Positions 21,585-29,321 of a stretch of 32,963 nt of DNA are shown piece after piece. Source of the DNA: a virus; IMG/VR virus record IMGVR_UViG_3300025168_000334, positions 1 through 32,963 of that record; one strand, 5' to 3'. Below the pieces are notes generated by a model. The model ran no database searches. It was not told the DNA's origin and saw only the letters and a list, made by a program, of their open reading frames with translations. The position numbers were made by a program, and so were the translations under genes. How positions within the stretch are numbered: position 1 is the stretch's first letter; each line of letters starts with the position of its first letter.

Positions 21585-22313
21585 ATGCCTGCAAAAAAGA
21601 AACAAGCTAGTTTGAAAAAAACTAAAAGTACTACTACTTATGGAAGGGGTGGTGCTAAAAAGAAAATGTATGGGGGTGGCGCAGCTAAACCTATGAAAAA
21701 ATCAGTTTATAAGAAAGGTGGTGCCAAGAAATTAAAAGCTCAATCTGGAATGAATATGGAACCTGGAATGAATCCTACTCCAAATGATGTAAGAACAGAT
21801 AGATTCATTAATGCAATGGATAATGTTGATAGAGGTATAAATAGGATATTTCCTGGTAGACCGGGAAGACAAAGAGTTAGAGATATAAAAAGAGGTGCTA
21901 AACAAGATGCTAGACTTAACAGATCATTGAATAGAATAAATCGGGATAGAGGACCAAGAGATATTAATCCAGAAGCTTTACCAGCAGCAAATACTAGAGT
22001 ACCAAGACAAGATCGACAGAGAATGAGAGAAGAGTATATGCGTGAAAATATGAGTCCTGGAGATGCTGGAATGCCAAATCCAAGACCAGCAAGAGTAAAA
22101 TCTACTCAAACAGAACCATCAGTTCTTCAACAAAAAAGTTTTAAGGCTTATGATGATTACATGAATCAACGACAAGAAGGTGGTTTATCTGGAATGTTTA
22201 GAGATGCATCAAAAGGAGCTATGGGATTAAATGAGATGGGTCATGGTGGTCCAGTAACTAATGCTAAAGCTCTTAGAAACAATACAAGAGGTAAAGCAAG
22301 AAAAAATAGATAA
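21585..22313 (+). CDS. Highly basic Gly/Lys/Arg-rich protein
   Basis: A 242-residue protein. The N-terminus is a Lys/Gly repeat (YGRGGAKKKMYGGG, then KPMKKSVYKKGGAKK), and the middle is Arg-rich (RIFPGRPGRQRVRDIKRG, RLNRSLNRINRDRG). The C-terminus has MGHGGPVTNAKALRNN. Composition predicts disorder and nucleic-acid binding, like histone-like or DNA-packing virion proteins. It is the first gene after the promoter motif, followed 2 nt later by a small protein that shares its KKGG..KKMG motif. Function is inference. Confidence 0.7.
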   Translation: MPAKKKQASLKKTKSTTTYGRGGAKKKMYGGGAAKPMKKSVYKKGGAKKLKAQSGMNMEPGMNPTPNDVRTDRFINAMDNVDRGINRIFPGRPGRQRVRDIKRGAKQDARLNRSLNRINRDRGPRDINPEALPAANTRVPRQDRQRMREEYMRENMSPGDAGMPNPRPARVKSTQTEPSVLQQKSFKAYDDYMNQRQEGGLSGMFRDASKGAMGLNEMGHGGPVTNAKALRNNTRGKARKNR

Positions 22314-22315
22314 TT

Positions 22316-22549
22316 ATGGCAATGACAAATGAAGATCTTAATAAGATTCAAGCAGCAAACACCAAGAAAAAGATTATGTTTAACGTAATGAAAGATGCGT
22401 ATGATAGACGTAAAAAGAACAGAAGCGTAGGTACTACTCAATACCCTCCATTTATGTTTCCTCCTACTACAATGAAGAAAGGTGGAACTAAAAAAATGGG
22501 AATGGGTGGATCTTGTGGTAGAGTAATACTTGGTAAGAACCTAAGATAA
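22316..22549 (+). CDS. Small basic protein sharing the KKGG motif (77 aa)
   Basis: Begins MAMTNEDLNKIQAANTKKKI, with a helical N-terminal half, a Pro-rich segment YPPFMFPPTTM and then KKGGTKKMGMGGSCG, the same Lys/Gly motif as its neighbour. The start may be the third-codon Met. It overlaps the next gene by 1 nt. Possibly a partner of the basic protein upstream. Confidence 0.65.
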   Translation: MAMTNEDLNKIQAANTKKKIMFNVMKDAYDRRKKNRSVGTTQYPPFMFPPTTMKKGGTKKMGMGGSCGRVILGKNLR

Positions 22550-22773
22550 TGGGATTGTTTAACCCAAAGTGGAAACGTAAGTTAGATCTACTAACATCAT
22601 TAGCAACTATAACCCTAGCATCTATTTGTCTAGGGTTTTATATATATTGTTTAGTTACTGATCAATATTTACATAGTTGGTATTTAAAGATTGGTGTAGG
22701 TATAGCTTGTATCGGAGCATTAGGAGGAACTATAGCTCATGAATTAGAATACCATAAAACAAAAAAAGATTAG
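22549..22773 (+). CDS. Small membrane protein, two TM segments (74 aa)
   Basis: Begins MGLFNPKWKRKLDLLTSLAT. Two hydrophobic helices: about 15-37 (TSLATITLASICLGFYIYCL) and 45-64 (YLKIGVGIACIGALGGTIA). Basic N-terminus. Holin-like in size and topology, but it is 4.5 kb from the endolysin, so another membrane role is equally likely. Confidence 0.65.
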   Translation: MGLFNPKWKRKLDLLTSLATITLASICLGFYIYCLVTDQYLHSWYLKIGVGIACIGALGGTIAHELEYHKTKKD

Positions 22774-22774
22774 A

Positions 22775-23152
22775 ATGGAGTTATTAATGTTTTTCCTGGC
22801 TGGCATAGCAGAAGCTCATATGGATACATTACAATTTCATTTTTATAGATCTAGATTTAGTTCATTTAATCATTCCTTTTGGAATCCGGAAATATCTTGG
22901 AAAAACAAATATAAACTTAATGATCCTAGATACGGAGCTAAGTTTCCAGGTTCTACTACTATCTTTGTATTTATTACAGACGGTTGGCATCTAATGAAGT
23001 TCTTTAGAAACATCTTTATATTTACAGGACTCTTTTTTGCATTATATCAAAATTATAGTAATCTTACAAACATAATAATAATTACTTTATTATCTAGAAC
23101 AGTTTATGGAGTAGGTTTTTCTGCATTTATGAACAGATTACTTAGATATTAA
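22775..23152 (+). CDS. Conserved membrane protein of unknown function (125 aa)
   Basis: Begins MELLMFFLAGIAEAHMDTLQ; the segment FWNPEISWKNKYKL, with FPGSTTIFVFITDGWHLMKF, recurs in my memory in proteins of Bacteroidota and their phages with no known function. Hydrophobic helices follow at about 80-95 and 97-112. The His, Trp and Asp residues in these motifs could be catalytic. It ends just before the second promoter motif. Confidence 0.65.
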   Translation: MELLMFFLAGIAEAHMDTLQFHFYRSRFSSFNHSFWNPEISWKNKYKLNDPRYGAKFPGSTTIFVFITDGWHLMKFFRNIFIFTGLFFALYQNYSNLTNIIIITLLSRTVYGVGFSAFMNRLLRY

Positions 23153-23157
23153 AAATA

Positions 23158-23171
23158 TTTTTTGTATATTA
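23158..23171 (+). promoter_or_regulatory. Plus-strand promoter motif, copy 2
   Basis: TTTTTTGTATATTA, then ATATTAGTATA, 39 nt before the ATG of the first of two tail-type proteins. Confidence 0.7.
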
Positions 23172-23210
23172 ATATTAGTATACTAATTAAGAATTTATAA
23201 ATTTAAAAAA

Positions 23211-23837
23211 ATGGCACTAAAAAAAATAATTCCTACATCACCTAGCGCAAATCTTTTGAAGGGTGTTGATATGACTCCTTTAAAAACAGGAGACTATAAT
23301 AATAAGATCAGAGCAGATATTGATGCAGAAGTAACAGTAGTAAATACTCAAGTTACTGCTAACACTGCTGCTATTGCATTAAAAGCTAATATTGCATCAC
23401 CTACATTTACAGGTACTGTTGTAATGCCAGACTTAACTCCTACTTTAGAAGTTAAGACTTCAGGTTTTACAGCTGCTTCTGGAATTGAATATGTTGTTAA
23501 CTCTGCTGCTGGAATAGCAATTGTATTACCAGCTGCAACAGCGGGTGCAAGAGTTACACTTGTATTGCAAACTAAAATAACTAGTAGTGCAACTACTATC
23601 ACTGCAGCTGCTGGAGACTTGCTTAAAGGTCATGCTTTCTTAGAAGCAACTGATGCAGCAAACAACCAAACATACTTTGCTCCTGATGGAACTAATGATT
23701 TAATCATTACACTGAATGGTAGTACAAAAGGAGGATTAATTGGTGATAAAATTGAATTAGTAGGTATTTCTGCTACAGAGTGGAGAGTACGTGCAACCCT
23801 AGGTCATACTGGTACTGCAGCAACTCCATTTTCATAA
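23211..23837 (+). CDS. Tail-fibre/appendage-type structural protein (208 aa)
   Basis: Begins MALKKIIPTSPSANLLKGVD. Residues about 17-55 form a domain shared with the next gene (KGVDMTPLKTGDYNNKI). ALKANIASPTFTGTVVMPD at about 56-74 is the repeat motif typical of phage tail-fibre proteins. The rest is a small-residue-rich beta domain (Ala, Thr, Gly). Probably a virion surface appendage. Confidence 0.7.
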   Translation: MALKKIIPTSPSANLLKGVDMTPLKTGDYNNKIRADIDAEVTVVNTQVTANTAAIALKANIASPTFTGTVVMPDLTPTLEVKTSGFTAASGIEYVVNSAAGIAIVLPAATAGARVTLVLQTKITSSATTITAAAGDLLKGHAFLEATDAANNQTYFAPDGTNDLIITLNGSTKGGLIGDKIELVGISATEWRVRATLGHTGTAATPFS

Positions 23838-23858
23838 TCATAACTTAAACTATAAACC

Positions 23859-24233
23859 ATGGCAGTTAAAAATCTTAAACCAGGCGCAGGCTTTGCTTCA
23901 AGAGGTAATCTTAGATCAAAGGGTGTTGACATGACTTCAGTTAAAATTGGAGATATAAACAATCAAGTTGTTCCTCAAGTTAATGCTGAAATAACAAGGA
24001 CAAATGATTCCGTTAAAGTAAATGCTTCAGCAATTGGGTTAAATACATCTGCAGTTGCTCCTTTAGCTGGTGTAGCAAAAGGAATCTTTACAACTTGTTC
24101 TGCTGCTGTATCAGGAGGTGTTACAGCTGGTCAACTCTATGTACTTAGACAAACCTATAAAATACAACAAGGAGAAGAGGCTGTTGATAAGGTTACAGAT
24201 ACCATTGTTTTAATGGGAGCTGAATGTGGATAA
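23859..24233 (+). CDS. Short structural protein with the same N-terminal domain (124 aa)
   Basis: Begins MAVKNLKPGAGFASRGNLRS. KGVDMTSVKIGDINNQVVPQ aligns with KGVDMTPLKTGDYNNKIRAD of the gene before, followed by NAEITRTNDSVKVNASAI against DAEVTVVNTQVTANTAAI. The C-terminal half differs. The shared part is likely a common attachment domain to the virion. Terminator follows at 24275. Confidence 0.65.
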   Translation: MAVKNLKPGAGFASRGNLRSKGVDMTSVKIGDINNQVVPQVNAEITRTNDSVKVNASAIGLNTSAVAPLAGVAKGIFTTCSAAVSGGVTAGQLYVLRQTYKIQQGEEAVDKVTDTIVLMGAECG

Positions 24234-24274
24234 TATTAAAACTCGCTCATAATTAATAATTTAATTGATTATCT

Positions 24275-24302
24275 AGGCCCCGGATGTATTTCTGGGGCTT
24301 TT
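24275..24302 (+). terminator. Intrinsic terminator ending the P2 unit
   Basis: GCCCC (24277-24281) pairs with GGGGC (24294-24298), with flanking A/G-T pairs, followed by TTTTTG. It lies 16 nt before the next promoter motif. Confidence 0.8.
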
Positions 24303-24317
24303 TGCATTTGTACAATC

Positions 24318-24331
24318 TTTTTTGTATATTA
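24318..24331 (+). promoter_or_regulatory. Plus-strand promoter motif, copy 3
   Basis: TTTTTTGTATATTA then TACTATAGG, 30 nt before the ATG at 24362, directly after a terminator. Confidence 0.75.
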
Positions 24332-24361
24332 TACTATAGGAATTAATTCAAAAAATAAGAC

Positions 24362-25126
24362 ATGTCTATTGGTAACGTAAAAACAACAGGTAGTAAAGGA
24401 AATAATTGGCCGTGGCAGTATGCCATGATAAAAACATTAACAGCCATCTCTACTAGTTTGGGTGCAAGTACAGAGTTTGAATCCAGACTGGTGAGATTAA
24501 TTGCCTCTCCATATACTTTATATTTAGAGGTAAGACTTTGGGATGTAGATAGTAGTTCTTGGAGTGGTACTCCAACCTATTATCAAGTAGGTAGTAATAC
24601 TCCTGTAACTCTTCCTGGTGCAGTACAATATGCTGATGAAGATAACGCTTTAGTTTTAACTGCAATTAAAACTGCATGTGAAACTACTGCTACTGAAACT
24701 ACTAGTATTGATACTAATACAGCATCTATTCTTGCTAAAAATACTGAGATAGAAACAACAGCTAATGCTATTGAAACAAGCAATGCTGCTATTCTTGCAG
24801 ATACAGCTGCTATAGATACTGCAACAGCAGCTATAAATACTTCTACAGCATCATTAGTAGTTGCTACTAATACTGCCTTTATGGATAGACTTACTGGTAC
24901 AGGTACTACTACAGTAACTCAAACAGTAAAATCAATATCAGTATATAATGCTCATGCAACTGCTACAGCAACTATAAATATTGGTGGTGGTGGTAATGAG
25001 AATTTATTAGCAGGAGAAACCGTTAATTTTGATGCAGGTGGTAATGGAAACAAATTTCCTGCAAGTCATTTTGTACTTTCATCTGGAAATGCCTCTGGAG
25101 ATCTTTTAGTTATTTATACATACTAA
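24362..25126 (+). CDS. Fibre-like structural protein with Ala/Thr-rich helical region
   Basis: A 254-residue protein. N-terminal domain about 1-85 with NWPWQYAMIKTLTAIS. A long Ala/Thr/Asn-rich heptad region covers about 98-170 (repeats such as ETTSIDTNTASILAKNTEIE), likely a trimeric coiled coil. A C-terminal beta domain has GGGGNENLLAGETVNFDAGG. This is the layout of phage tail fibres or head fibres. Its terminal Gly-rich loop domain resembles those seen in Flavobacterium phages. Confidence 0.65.
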   Translation: MSIGNVKTTGSKGNNWPWQYAMIKTLTAISTSLGASTEFESRLVRLIASPYTLYLEVRLWDVDSSSWSGTPTYYQVGSNTPVTLPGAVQYADEDNALVLTAIKTACETTATETTSIDTNTASILAKNTEIETTANAIETSNAAILADTAAIDTATAAINTSTASLVVATNTAFMDRLTGTGTTTVTQTVKSISVYNAHATATATINIGGGGNENLLAGETVNFDAGGNGNKFPASHFVLSSGNASGDLLVIYTY

Positions 25127-25130
25127 TAAT

Positions 25131-25922
25131 ATGGGTGTTTCAATTAACACATCAAAAAGTTTAGGAATTAATGCAGGAAGTAAAATAACTCCTCCAAAAG
25201 CTAGTGGTTTTGAAAATCTTAGAAGTATAGATTTAGATGGTGTTAATATGTATGTTAATTGTGGTCCTTTAAATTCAATTCTTCTTATTGATAAATGGAC
25301 AGTATCAGCATGGGTAAATAGAGATTCAGGTACATCAAAGATGAATATAACATGTATAGCTGAACCTACTAGTTATCATGGTCATGATTGGCAAGTATTT
25401 CATACGGAATCTATAACAAGACTGGATGTTAATGTAAATGGAAATAATGGTTTTAGAAATAGCAGCATATCTTTAAATGATGACCAATGGTATCATATAA
25501 TTATAGTATGTGATAAAACTGAAAGCCCAAATGCTAATAAATGTAAAGTTTGGTTAGATGGAGTTCAATTGACAAATACAGGTGGTACTAATATGCAGCA
25601 AATAGCAGATGTAAATGGTGATTTTGCAATTGGTGTGCAAATAAAAGGAACTAATCCTGCAAGCCCTGTTTATGATAGTCCATGGAATGGATTAATTGAC
25701 GAAGTTGCTATGTGGGATAGAGCATTAACTCCAACAGAAGTAGGAACTGTATATAGTGGAGGAACTCCTGGAGATCTTAGTACTATATCAGACTTAACTA
25801 ACTGGTGGAGAATGGGAGATATAAATGGAGGAAGTGGAACAACCATAACAGATCAAGGAAGTGAAGGAGCTAATGGAACTTTAATAAACTCACCTACCTA
25901 TAGTAGTGATGTACCAACATAA
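25131..25922 (+). CDS. LamG/concanavalin-like receptor-binding protein
   Basis: A 263-residue protein. After a short N-terminal KSLGINAGSKITPPK segment, the core from about residue 28 (IDLDGVNMYVNCG, KWTVSAWVN, DQWYHIIIVCD, CKVWLDGVQL, WNGLIDEVAMWDRALTPTE) is the classic LamG/jelly-roll carbohydrate-binding fold. Such domains bind host surface glycans. The context among fibre proteins points to adsorption. Confidence 0.8.
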   Translation: MGVSINTSKSLGINAGSKITPPKASGFENLRSIDLDGVNMYVNCGPLNSILLIDKWTVSAWVNRDSGTSKMNITCIAEPTSYHGHDWQVFHTESITRLDVNVNGNNGFRNSSISLNDDQWYHIIIVCDKTESPNANKCKVWLDGVQLTNTGGTNMQQIADVNGDFAIGVQIKGTNPASPVYDSPWNGLIDEVAMWDRALTPTEVGTVYSGGTPGDLSTISDLTNWWRMGDINGGSGTTITDQGSEGANGTLINSPTYSSDVPT

Positions 25923-25927
25923 AAAAA

Positions 25928-26182
25928 ATGATAAAAGCTTTTAATAATTTAATATACGCAACAGTTGATAGTGAAGATTTATTAAAGGTTGACTTTAATC
26001 AAGTAAGTCAAACAGATATTAATACTGTAAGACATTCTATTGATGGGTCACAGTCTCTTTTAAGTTGGACCATAGAACCTTCTTTCATTGCAGATGGTAC
26101 AATAATACCTAATGGCTTATATACTCATGTAGAGTGTTTAGAGTTAATGCAAACATCTATTTGGACTTCTGAAGATAATTAA
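25928..26182 (+). CDS. Unknown small protein, possible tail component (84 aa)
   Basis: Begins MIKAFNNLIYATVDSEDLLK, then VDFNQVSQTDINTVRHSIDG, and a C-terminal HVECLELMQTSIWTSEDN. Between the LamG protein and the phosphoesterase, in the same unit. A chaperone or fibre accessory role is a guess. Confidence 0.6.
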   Translation: MIKAFNNLIYATVDSEDLLKVDFNQVSQTDINTVRHSIDGSQSLLSWTIEPSFIADGTIIPNGLYTHVECLELMQTSIWTSEDN

Positions 26183-26193
26183 AAAAAAGAAAG

Positions 26194-27090
26194 ATGAAAA
26201 TAATAGAACATGCTGGTAATATCCATGAGTTAAAACTTGAGGGTACCCAAGCTAGAATTGCTATGTTATCAGATTTACATTGGGATAACCCAAAGTGTGA
26301 CTGGAAACAATTAAAACAAGACTTAAACTATTGTGTAAAAGAATCTATTCCTATTATGATTAATGGGGACATGTTTTGTCTAATGCAGGGCAGGGGAGAT
26401 AATAGAAAAAGTAAATCTGATATAAGACCTGAACATAATAATTCAATGTACTTAGATAGCATTGTAGAGACAGCAGTAGACTGGTTTAGTCCATACTCTC
26501 ATTTACTTACTGTAATAGGATACGGTAATCATGAAACAGCTATTATTAAGTTTCAAGAAACAGATATACTAGCTAGATTTGTAAAACTGCTTAACATTAA
26601 AAATAATACAAATGTAAAAGTAGGAGGATATGGTGGATGGTTTATTGTTAACCAAGTGCTTAGGGGTAGTGAAAATACAAATAATACTGGTGCTACTAGA
26701 TCAATGAAGATTAGATACTTTCATGGATCAGGAGGCGGAGGTGTAGTTACTAAAGGAGCACTTAATCTTACTAGAGCTTTAGAAATGTATGAAGACTTTG
26801 ATGTATTTACTATGGGTCACATACATGAGAATGCTTCTAGGAACGATGTAAGAGATAGATTAATAGGAGCTAAAGGTTCTTATAGGCAAGAACAAAAACA
26901 ACTTCATTTGATGCTTACAGGAACATATAAAGAAGAATATGGAGATGGTTCTAAAGGATGGCATGTTGAAAGAGGTGCTCCTGTTAAACCAGTGGGTGGT
27001 AGAATTTTAGCCATAAACTATAGAAGAGTTGTTAAAGATGGTAAGGATTATTACAATAGAGGAATAGACTCCTATAAGTTTCCAATTTAA
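26194..27090 (+). CDS. Metallophosphoesterase
   Basis: A 298-residue protein with the calcineurin-like motif set: SDLHWD at 26-31 (Asp27, His29), NGDMF at 57-61 (Asp59), YGNHET at 110-115 (Asn112, His113), FHGSGGGG with a metal-binding His, and GHIHEN near residue 208. Metallophosphoesterases cleave phosphomono- or diesters; the substrate is not told by the motifs. A Gly/Asp-rich C-terminus (RRVVKDGKDYYNRG) follows. It ends the third unit. Confidence 0.85.
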   Translation: MKIIEHAGNIHELKLEGTQARIAMLSDLHWDNPKCDWKQLKQDLNYCVKESIPIMINGDMFCLMQGRGDNRKSKSDIRPEHNNSMYLDSIVETAVDWFSPYSHLLTVIGYGNHETAIIKFQETDILARFVKLLNIKNNTNVKVGGYGGWFIVNQVLRGSENTNNTGATRSMKIRYFHGSGGGGVVTKGALNLTRALEMYEDFDVFTMGHIHENASRNDVRDRLIGAKGSYRQEQKQLHLMLTGTYKEEYGDGSKGWHVERGAPVKPVGGRILAINYRRVVKDGKDYYNRGIDSYKFPI

Positions 27091-27120
27091 ACTCTACGTG
27101 TTTACTCGTATATTTAAATA

Positions 27121-27135
27121 TTTTTTTGTATATTA
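27121..27135 (+). promoter_or_regulatory. Plus-strand promoter motif, copy 4
   Basis: TTTTTTTGTATATTA then TAGTATATTA, 30 nt before the ATG of the lysis cassette's first gene. Confidence 0.75.
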
Positions 27136-27165
27136 TAGTATATTATTTATTTATAAGAATGCGAG

Positions 27166-27489
27166 ATGGAAATTACAAGTATGCAAATAGGTTTTGACGC
27201 ATTAGTGTCATTACTTTCAGCTTTAATAGGAGCTTTAACAGTATGGTATAGTCTAAAAAATAAAGTTTCTATCCAACAAGTAGTCTTAGATAATCTAAGA
27301 AAAGACATGGAAGAAGTTAAAGCAAATAAAAAAGAAGCCCAAGTAACACTACATAAAAGAATTGATATCTTGAAAGACCAAGTAGAAGAAAATAGATCTA
27401 AAAATGATGCTTCAATTTCAGAACTTAAAACTGAAATGGGTCAAATGGAACTTAGAATTATTCAAGCAATACATGCAAGTAAAAAGTAA
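27166..27489 (+). CDS. Membrane-anchored coiled-coil protein, possible holin or lysis regulator
   Basis: A 107-residue protein: N-terminal transmembrane segment about 8-28 (GFDALVSLLSALIGALTVWY), then a long charged coiled coil (VVLDNLRKDMEEVKANKKE, LHKRIDILKDQVEEN) to the end. Single N-terminal TM with a coiled-coil tail fits phage holin-type or lysis-accessory proteins. It overlaps the next gene by 17 nt. Confidence 0.65.
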   Translation: MEITSMQIGFDALVSLLSALIGALTVWYSLKNKVSIQQVVLDNLRKDMEEVKANKKEAQVTLHKRIDILKDQVEENRSKNDASISELKTEMGQMELRIIQAIHASKK

Positions 27490-27946
27490 ACATATAATAT
27501 TTAGTTTATTACTATTATTAACGCTTATATCCTGTAGTCCAAAAACAAGATTTACTAGATTGGTAGAAAAATATCCACATCTTTTAACTATTGATAGTGT
27601 TAAAGTAATAGATACTGTTAGAATTGTAGTAGAAAAGATAGAACATGACACCGTGTTTTCAAAACATTTTTTTACAGAAATCAGAAAAGATACTTTAGTT
27701 ATTCAAAAAGATAGACTTACTATTGAAATATTTCATGATACTATACATGATTCTGTATATATTAATGGTAAGTGTGATACTATAACTATTGAAAAGATTA
27801 TAGAAAGAAAGATACCTGTAAAATACTATGAAAAAACTCCTAAGTGGAAACAGCTTTTAAACAAAGCTTTTTATTTTTCTTTAATTTTAGCAATACTGTA
27901 TGGCCTATATAGATTATATAAATATTTAAAACCTAAATTATCATGA
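27473..27946 (+). CDS. Probable unimolecular spanin (lipoprotein with C-terminal TM)
   Basis: The frame is open from 27404, but the start at 27473 (MQVKSKHIIFSLLLLLTLIS) gives a proper lipoprotein signal with lipobox LISC. The 157-residue product has a Ser-Pro-rich start, a long periplasmic region of strands (VKVIDTVRIVVEKIEHDTVF, IEIFHDTIHDSVYI) and a C-terminal transmembrane helix (AFYFSLILAILYGLYRLY). Outer-membrane lipid anchor plus inner-membrane TM is the layout of u-spanins such as T1 gp11, which fuse the two membranes in lysis. Confidence 0.75.
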   Translation: MQVKSKHIIFSLLLLLTLISCSPKTRFTRLVEKYPHLLTIDSVKVIDTVRIVVEKIEHDTVFSKHFFTEIRKDTLVIQKDRLTIEIFHDTIHDSVYINGKCDTITIEKIIERKIPVKYYEKTPKWKQLLNKAFYFSLILAILYGLYRLYKYLKPKLS

Positions 27947-28170
27947 AAATATTTTTCAAACAATTACTAAGTGATGAGTCTGGAAACTACTCATCTAAAA
28001 GATTATCAGGATTAATATGTATATTTGCTCTAGTAGCGTGTTTAATAGCTAACACGTTTAGTCCTGAAGAGATTAGACCAGCAGAGTATCTAGTTGATGC
28101 TGTAGCTTTATTTGCATTTGGTGCATTAGGTCTTACTTCAATGGACAAGTATAGTAAAACAAAAAAATGA
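27943..28170 (+). CDS. Holin-like small membrane protein (75 aa)
   Basis: Begins MKIFFKQLLSDESGNYSSKR; hydrophobic helices at about 21-37 (LSGLICIFALVACLIANTF) and 47-66 (YLVDAVALFAFGALGLTSM), ending in a charged DKYSKTKK. The SSKR motif before the first helix and the TSxDKYxK end are familiar from holin-like proteins of Bacteroidota phages. Overlaps both neighbours by ATGA-type junctions, immediately before the endolysin. Confidence 0.75.
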   Translation: MKIFFKQLLSDESGNYSSKRLSGLICIFALVACLIANTFSPEEIRPAEYLVDAVALFAFGALGLTSMDKYSKTKK

Positions 28171-29045
28171 TGCTGATAAAACAAGGAAGTAAAGGATCTC
28201 TTGTAGAAGATATACAAGAGCATTTAGGTATTACTGCTGATGGAATCTTTGGGCCTAAAACAAAAGAAGCTGTAAAAAAGTTTCAACAAGAAAATAATCT
28301 TTGGGCAGATGGTATAGTAGGTCCTAAGACTATGAATGTAATGGGAATACTTGATACTGATCAAAAAGAAAGAAAAATCATAGAAGGTAATCTAGTTATA
28401 AATAAACATTATTTATCTCCTGATGAATACTTTGGAGGTGATAGAGCTAAACATTGGATATTCTTACATCATACAGCAGGATGGAATAATCCTTATAATA
28501 CAGTAGATCACTGGAACAATGATAGAAGAGGAAGAGTAGCTACAGAGTTTGTTATTGGTGGACAGAATATTAAGAACAATGATTCTAAATATGATGGGGA
28601 GGTTGTTCAATGTATGCCTGAAGGAGGATACGGATGGCATTTAGGTACTGGTAACTCAGTGATGCATAGACATTCTGTAGGTATTGAAGTTTGTAACTTT
28701 GGATATATAACTAATGGAAGAACCTATGCAGGAACTATACCCCATGAAAATCAAGTAGTTACATTAAATGACAAGTTTAGAGGTTTTAAAGAGTGGCATA
28801 AATACTCTGATGAGCAACTTAGAACTTTAAGAAACTTAATTCTATACATAGCTAATAGAGATAACATAGATCCTACAAAAGGATTAGTAGACTTAATTAA
28901 AGAAAAAGGTGCAGAAGCTTTTGATATATGTAGTGTTTCTATGTGTACTGAAAGTAAAGGACTATGGAATCATACAAACTGTAGAAAGGGTAAATTTGAT
29001 ATGGCTCCTCAACAAGAATTAATTGATATGTTATTAAGCTTATAG
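28167..29045 (+). CDS. Endolysin: PG-binding domain plus N-acetylmuramoyl-L-alanine amidase
   Basis: A 292-residue protein. Residues about 4-60 hold two peptidoglycan-binding repeats (GITADGIFGPKTKEAVKKFQ, then LWADGIVGPKTMNV). The amidase_2 domain follows at about 95-200: IFLHHTAGW (His101/102), ATEFVIGG and HRHSVGIEVCNFG carry the zinc and catalytic residues. It cuts the amide bond between MurNAc and L-Ala. No signal peptide, so it needs the holin. Last gene of the core lysis set. Confidence 0.92.
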   Translation: MMLIKQGSKGSLVEDIQEHLGITADGIFGPKTKEAVKKFQQENNLWADGIVGPKTMNVMGILDTDQKERKIIEGNLVINKHYLSPDEYFGGDRAKHWIFLHHTAGWNNPYNTVDHWNNDRRGRVATEFVIGGQNIKNNDSKYDGEVVQCMPEGGYGWHLGTGNSVMHRHSVGIEVCNFGYITNGRTYAGTIPHENQVVTLNDKFRGFKEWHKYSDEQLRTLRNLILYIANRDNIDPTKGLVDLIKEKGAEAFDICSVSMCTESKGLWNHTNCRKGKFDMAPQQELIDMLLSL

Positions 29046-29047
29046 TT

Positions 29048-29206
29048 ATGAAATTTAGAAATAGTTGGAATGCAAGAAACAAACAATGGGATAAAGTTAT
29101 TATAAAACTTAGAATATCCTCTTTAGATATATTTGCAATTGAAATAGATCTTTCACGTAAGTTCTATTTACTTACAATACTTAATTTTACGCTTAAAAAT
29201 AGATAG
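29048..29206 (+). CDS. Small basic protein (52 aa)
   Basis: ATG at 29048-29050, TAG at 29204-29206. Begins MKFRNSWNARNKQWDKVIIK and is basic at the start and hydrophobic towards the end (FYLLTILNFTLKNR). It directly follows the endolysin by 2 nt and lies before the terminator, which supports translation. Function unknown. Confidence 0.5.
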   Translation: MKFRNSWNARNKQWDKVIIKLRISSLDIFAIEIDLSRKFYLLTILNFTLKNR

Positions 29207-29224
29207 CGTAGTTATGTGTGTTAT

Positions 29225-29255
29225 AAAGTCTCTTCAGGAGTGGGGAGACTTTTTT
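29225..29255 (+). terminator. Intrinsic terminator ending the lysis unit
   Basis: AAAGTCTC (29225-29232) pairs with GAGACTTT (29245-29252), followed by TTT; a perfect 8-bp stem. A new promoter starts about 12 nt later. Confidence 0.85.
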
Positions 29256-29266
29256 ATGTTTAAATA

Positions 29267-29298
29267 TTTGATGTTTAAACTTTAAATGTATATATTTG
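29267..29298 (+). promoter_or_regulatory. Bacteroidota-type promoter for the 29.3-33 kb unit
   Basis: TTTG at 29267-29270, 20-nt spacer, TATATTTG at 29291-29298. Full match to the host primary sigma consensus, unlike the four T7GTATATTA motifs upstream. The ATG of the first gene lies 23 nt downstream. Confidence 0.75.
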
Positions 29299-29321
29299 TT
29301 TAAATCTAAATTATATATATT

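Noticed and set aside
23348-23602. Open frame on the minus strand inside the structural protein gene
   Set aside because: Ala/Val-rich mirror of an Ala/Thr-rich gene; no leader signal, and the plus-strand gene has a fibre motif.
27404-27472. Longer start for the spanin gene
   Set aside because: It would hide the lipoprotein signal behind 23 residues read in another frame of the coiled-coil gene.
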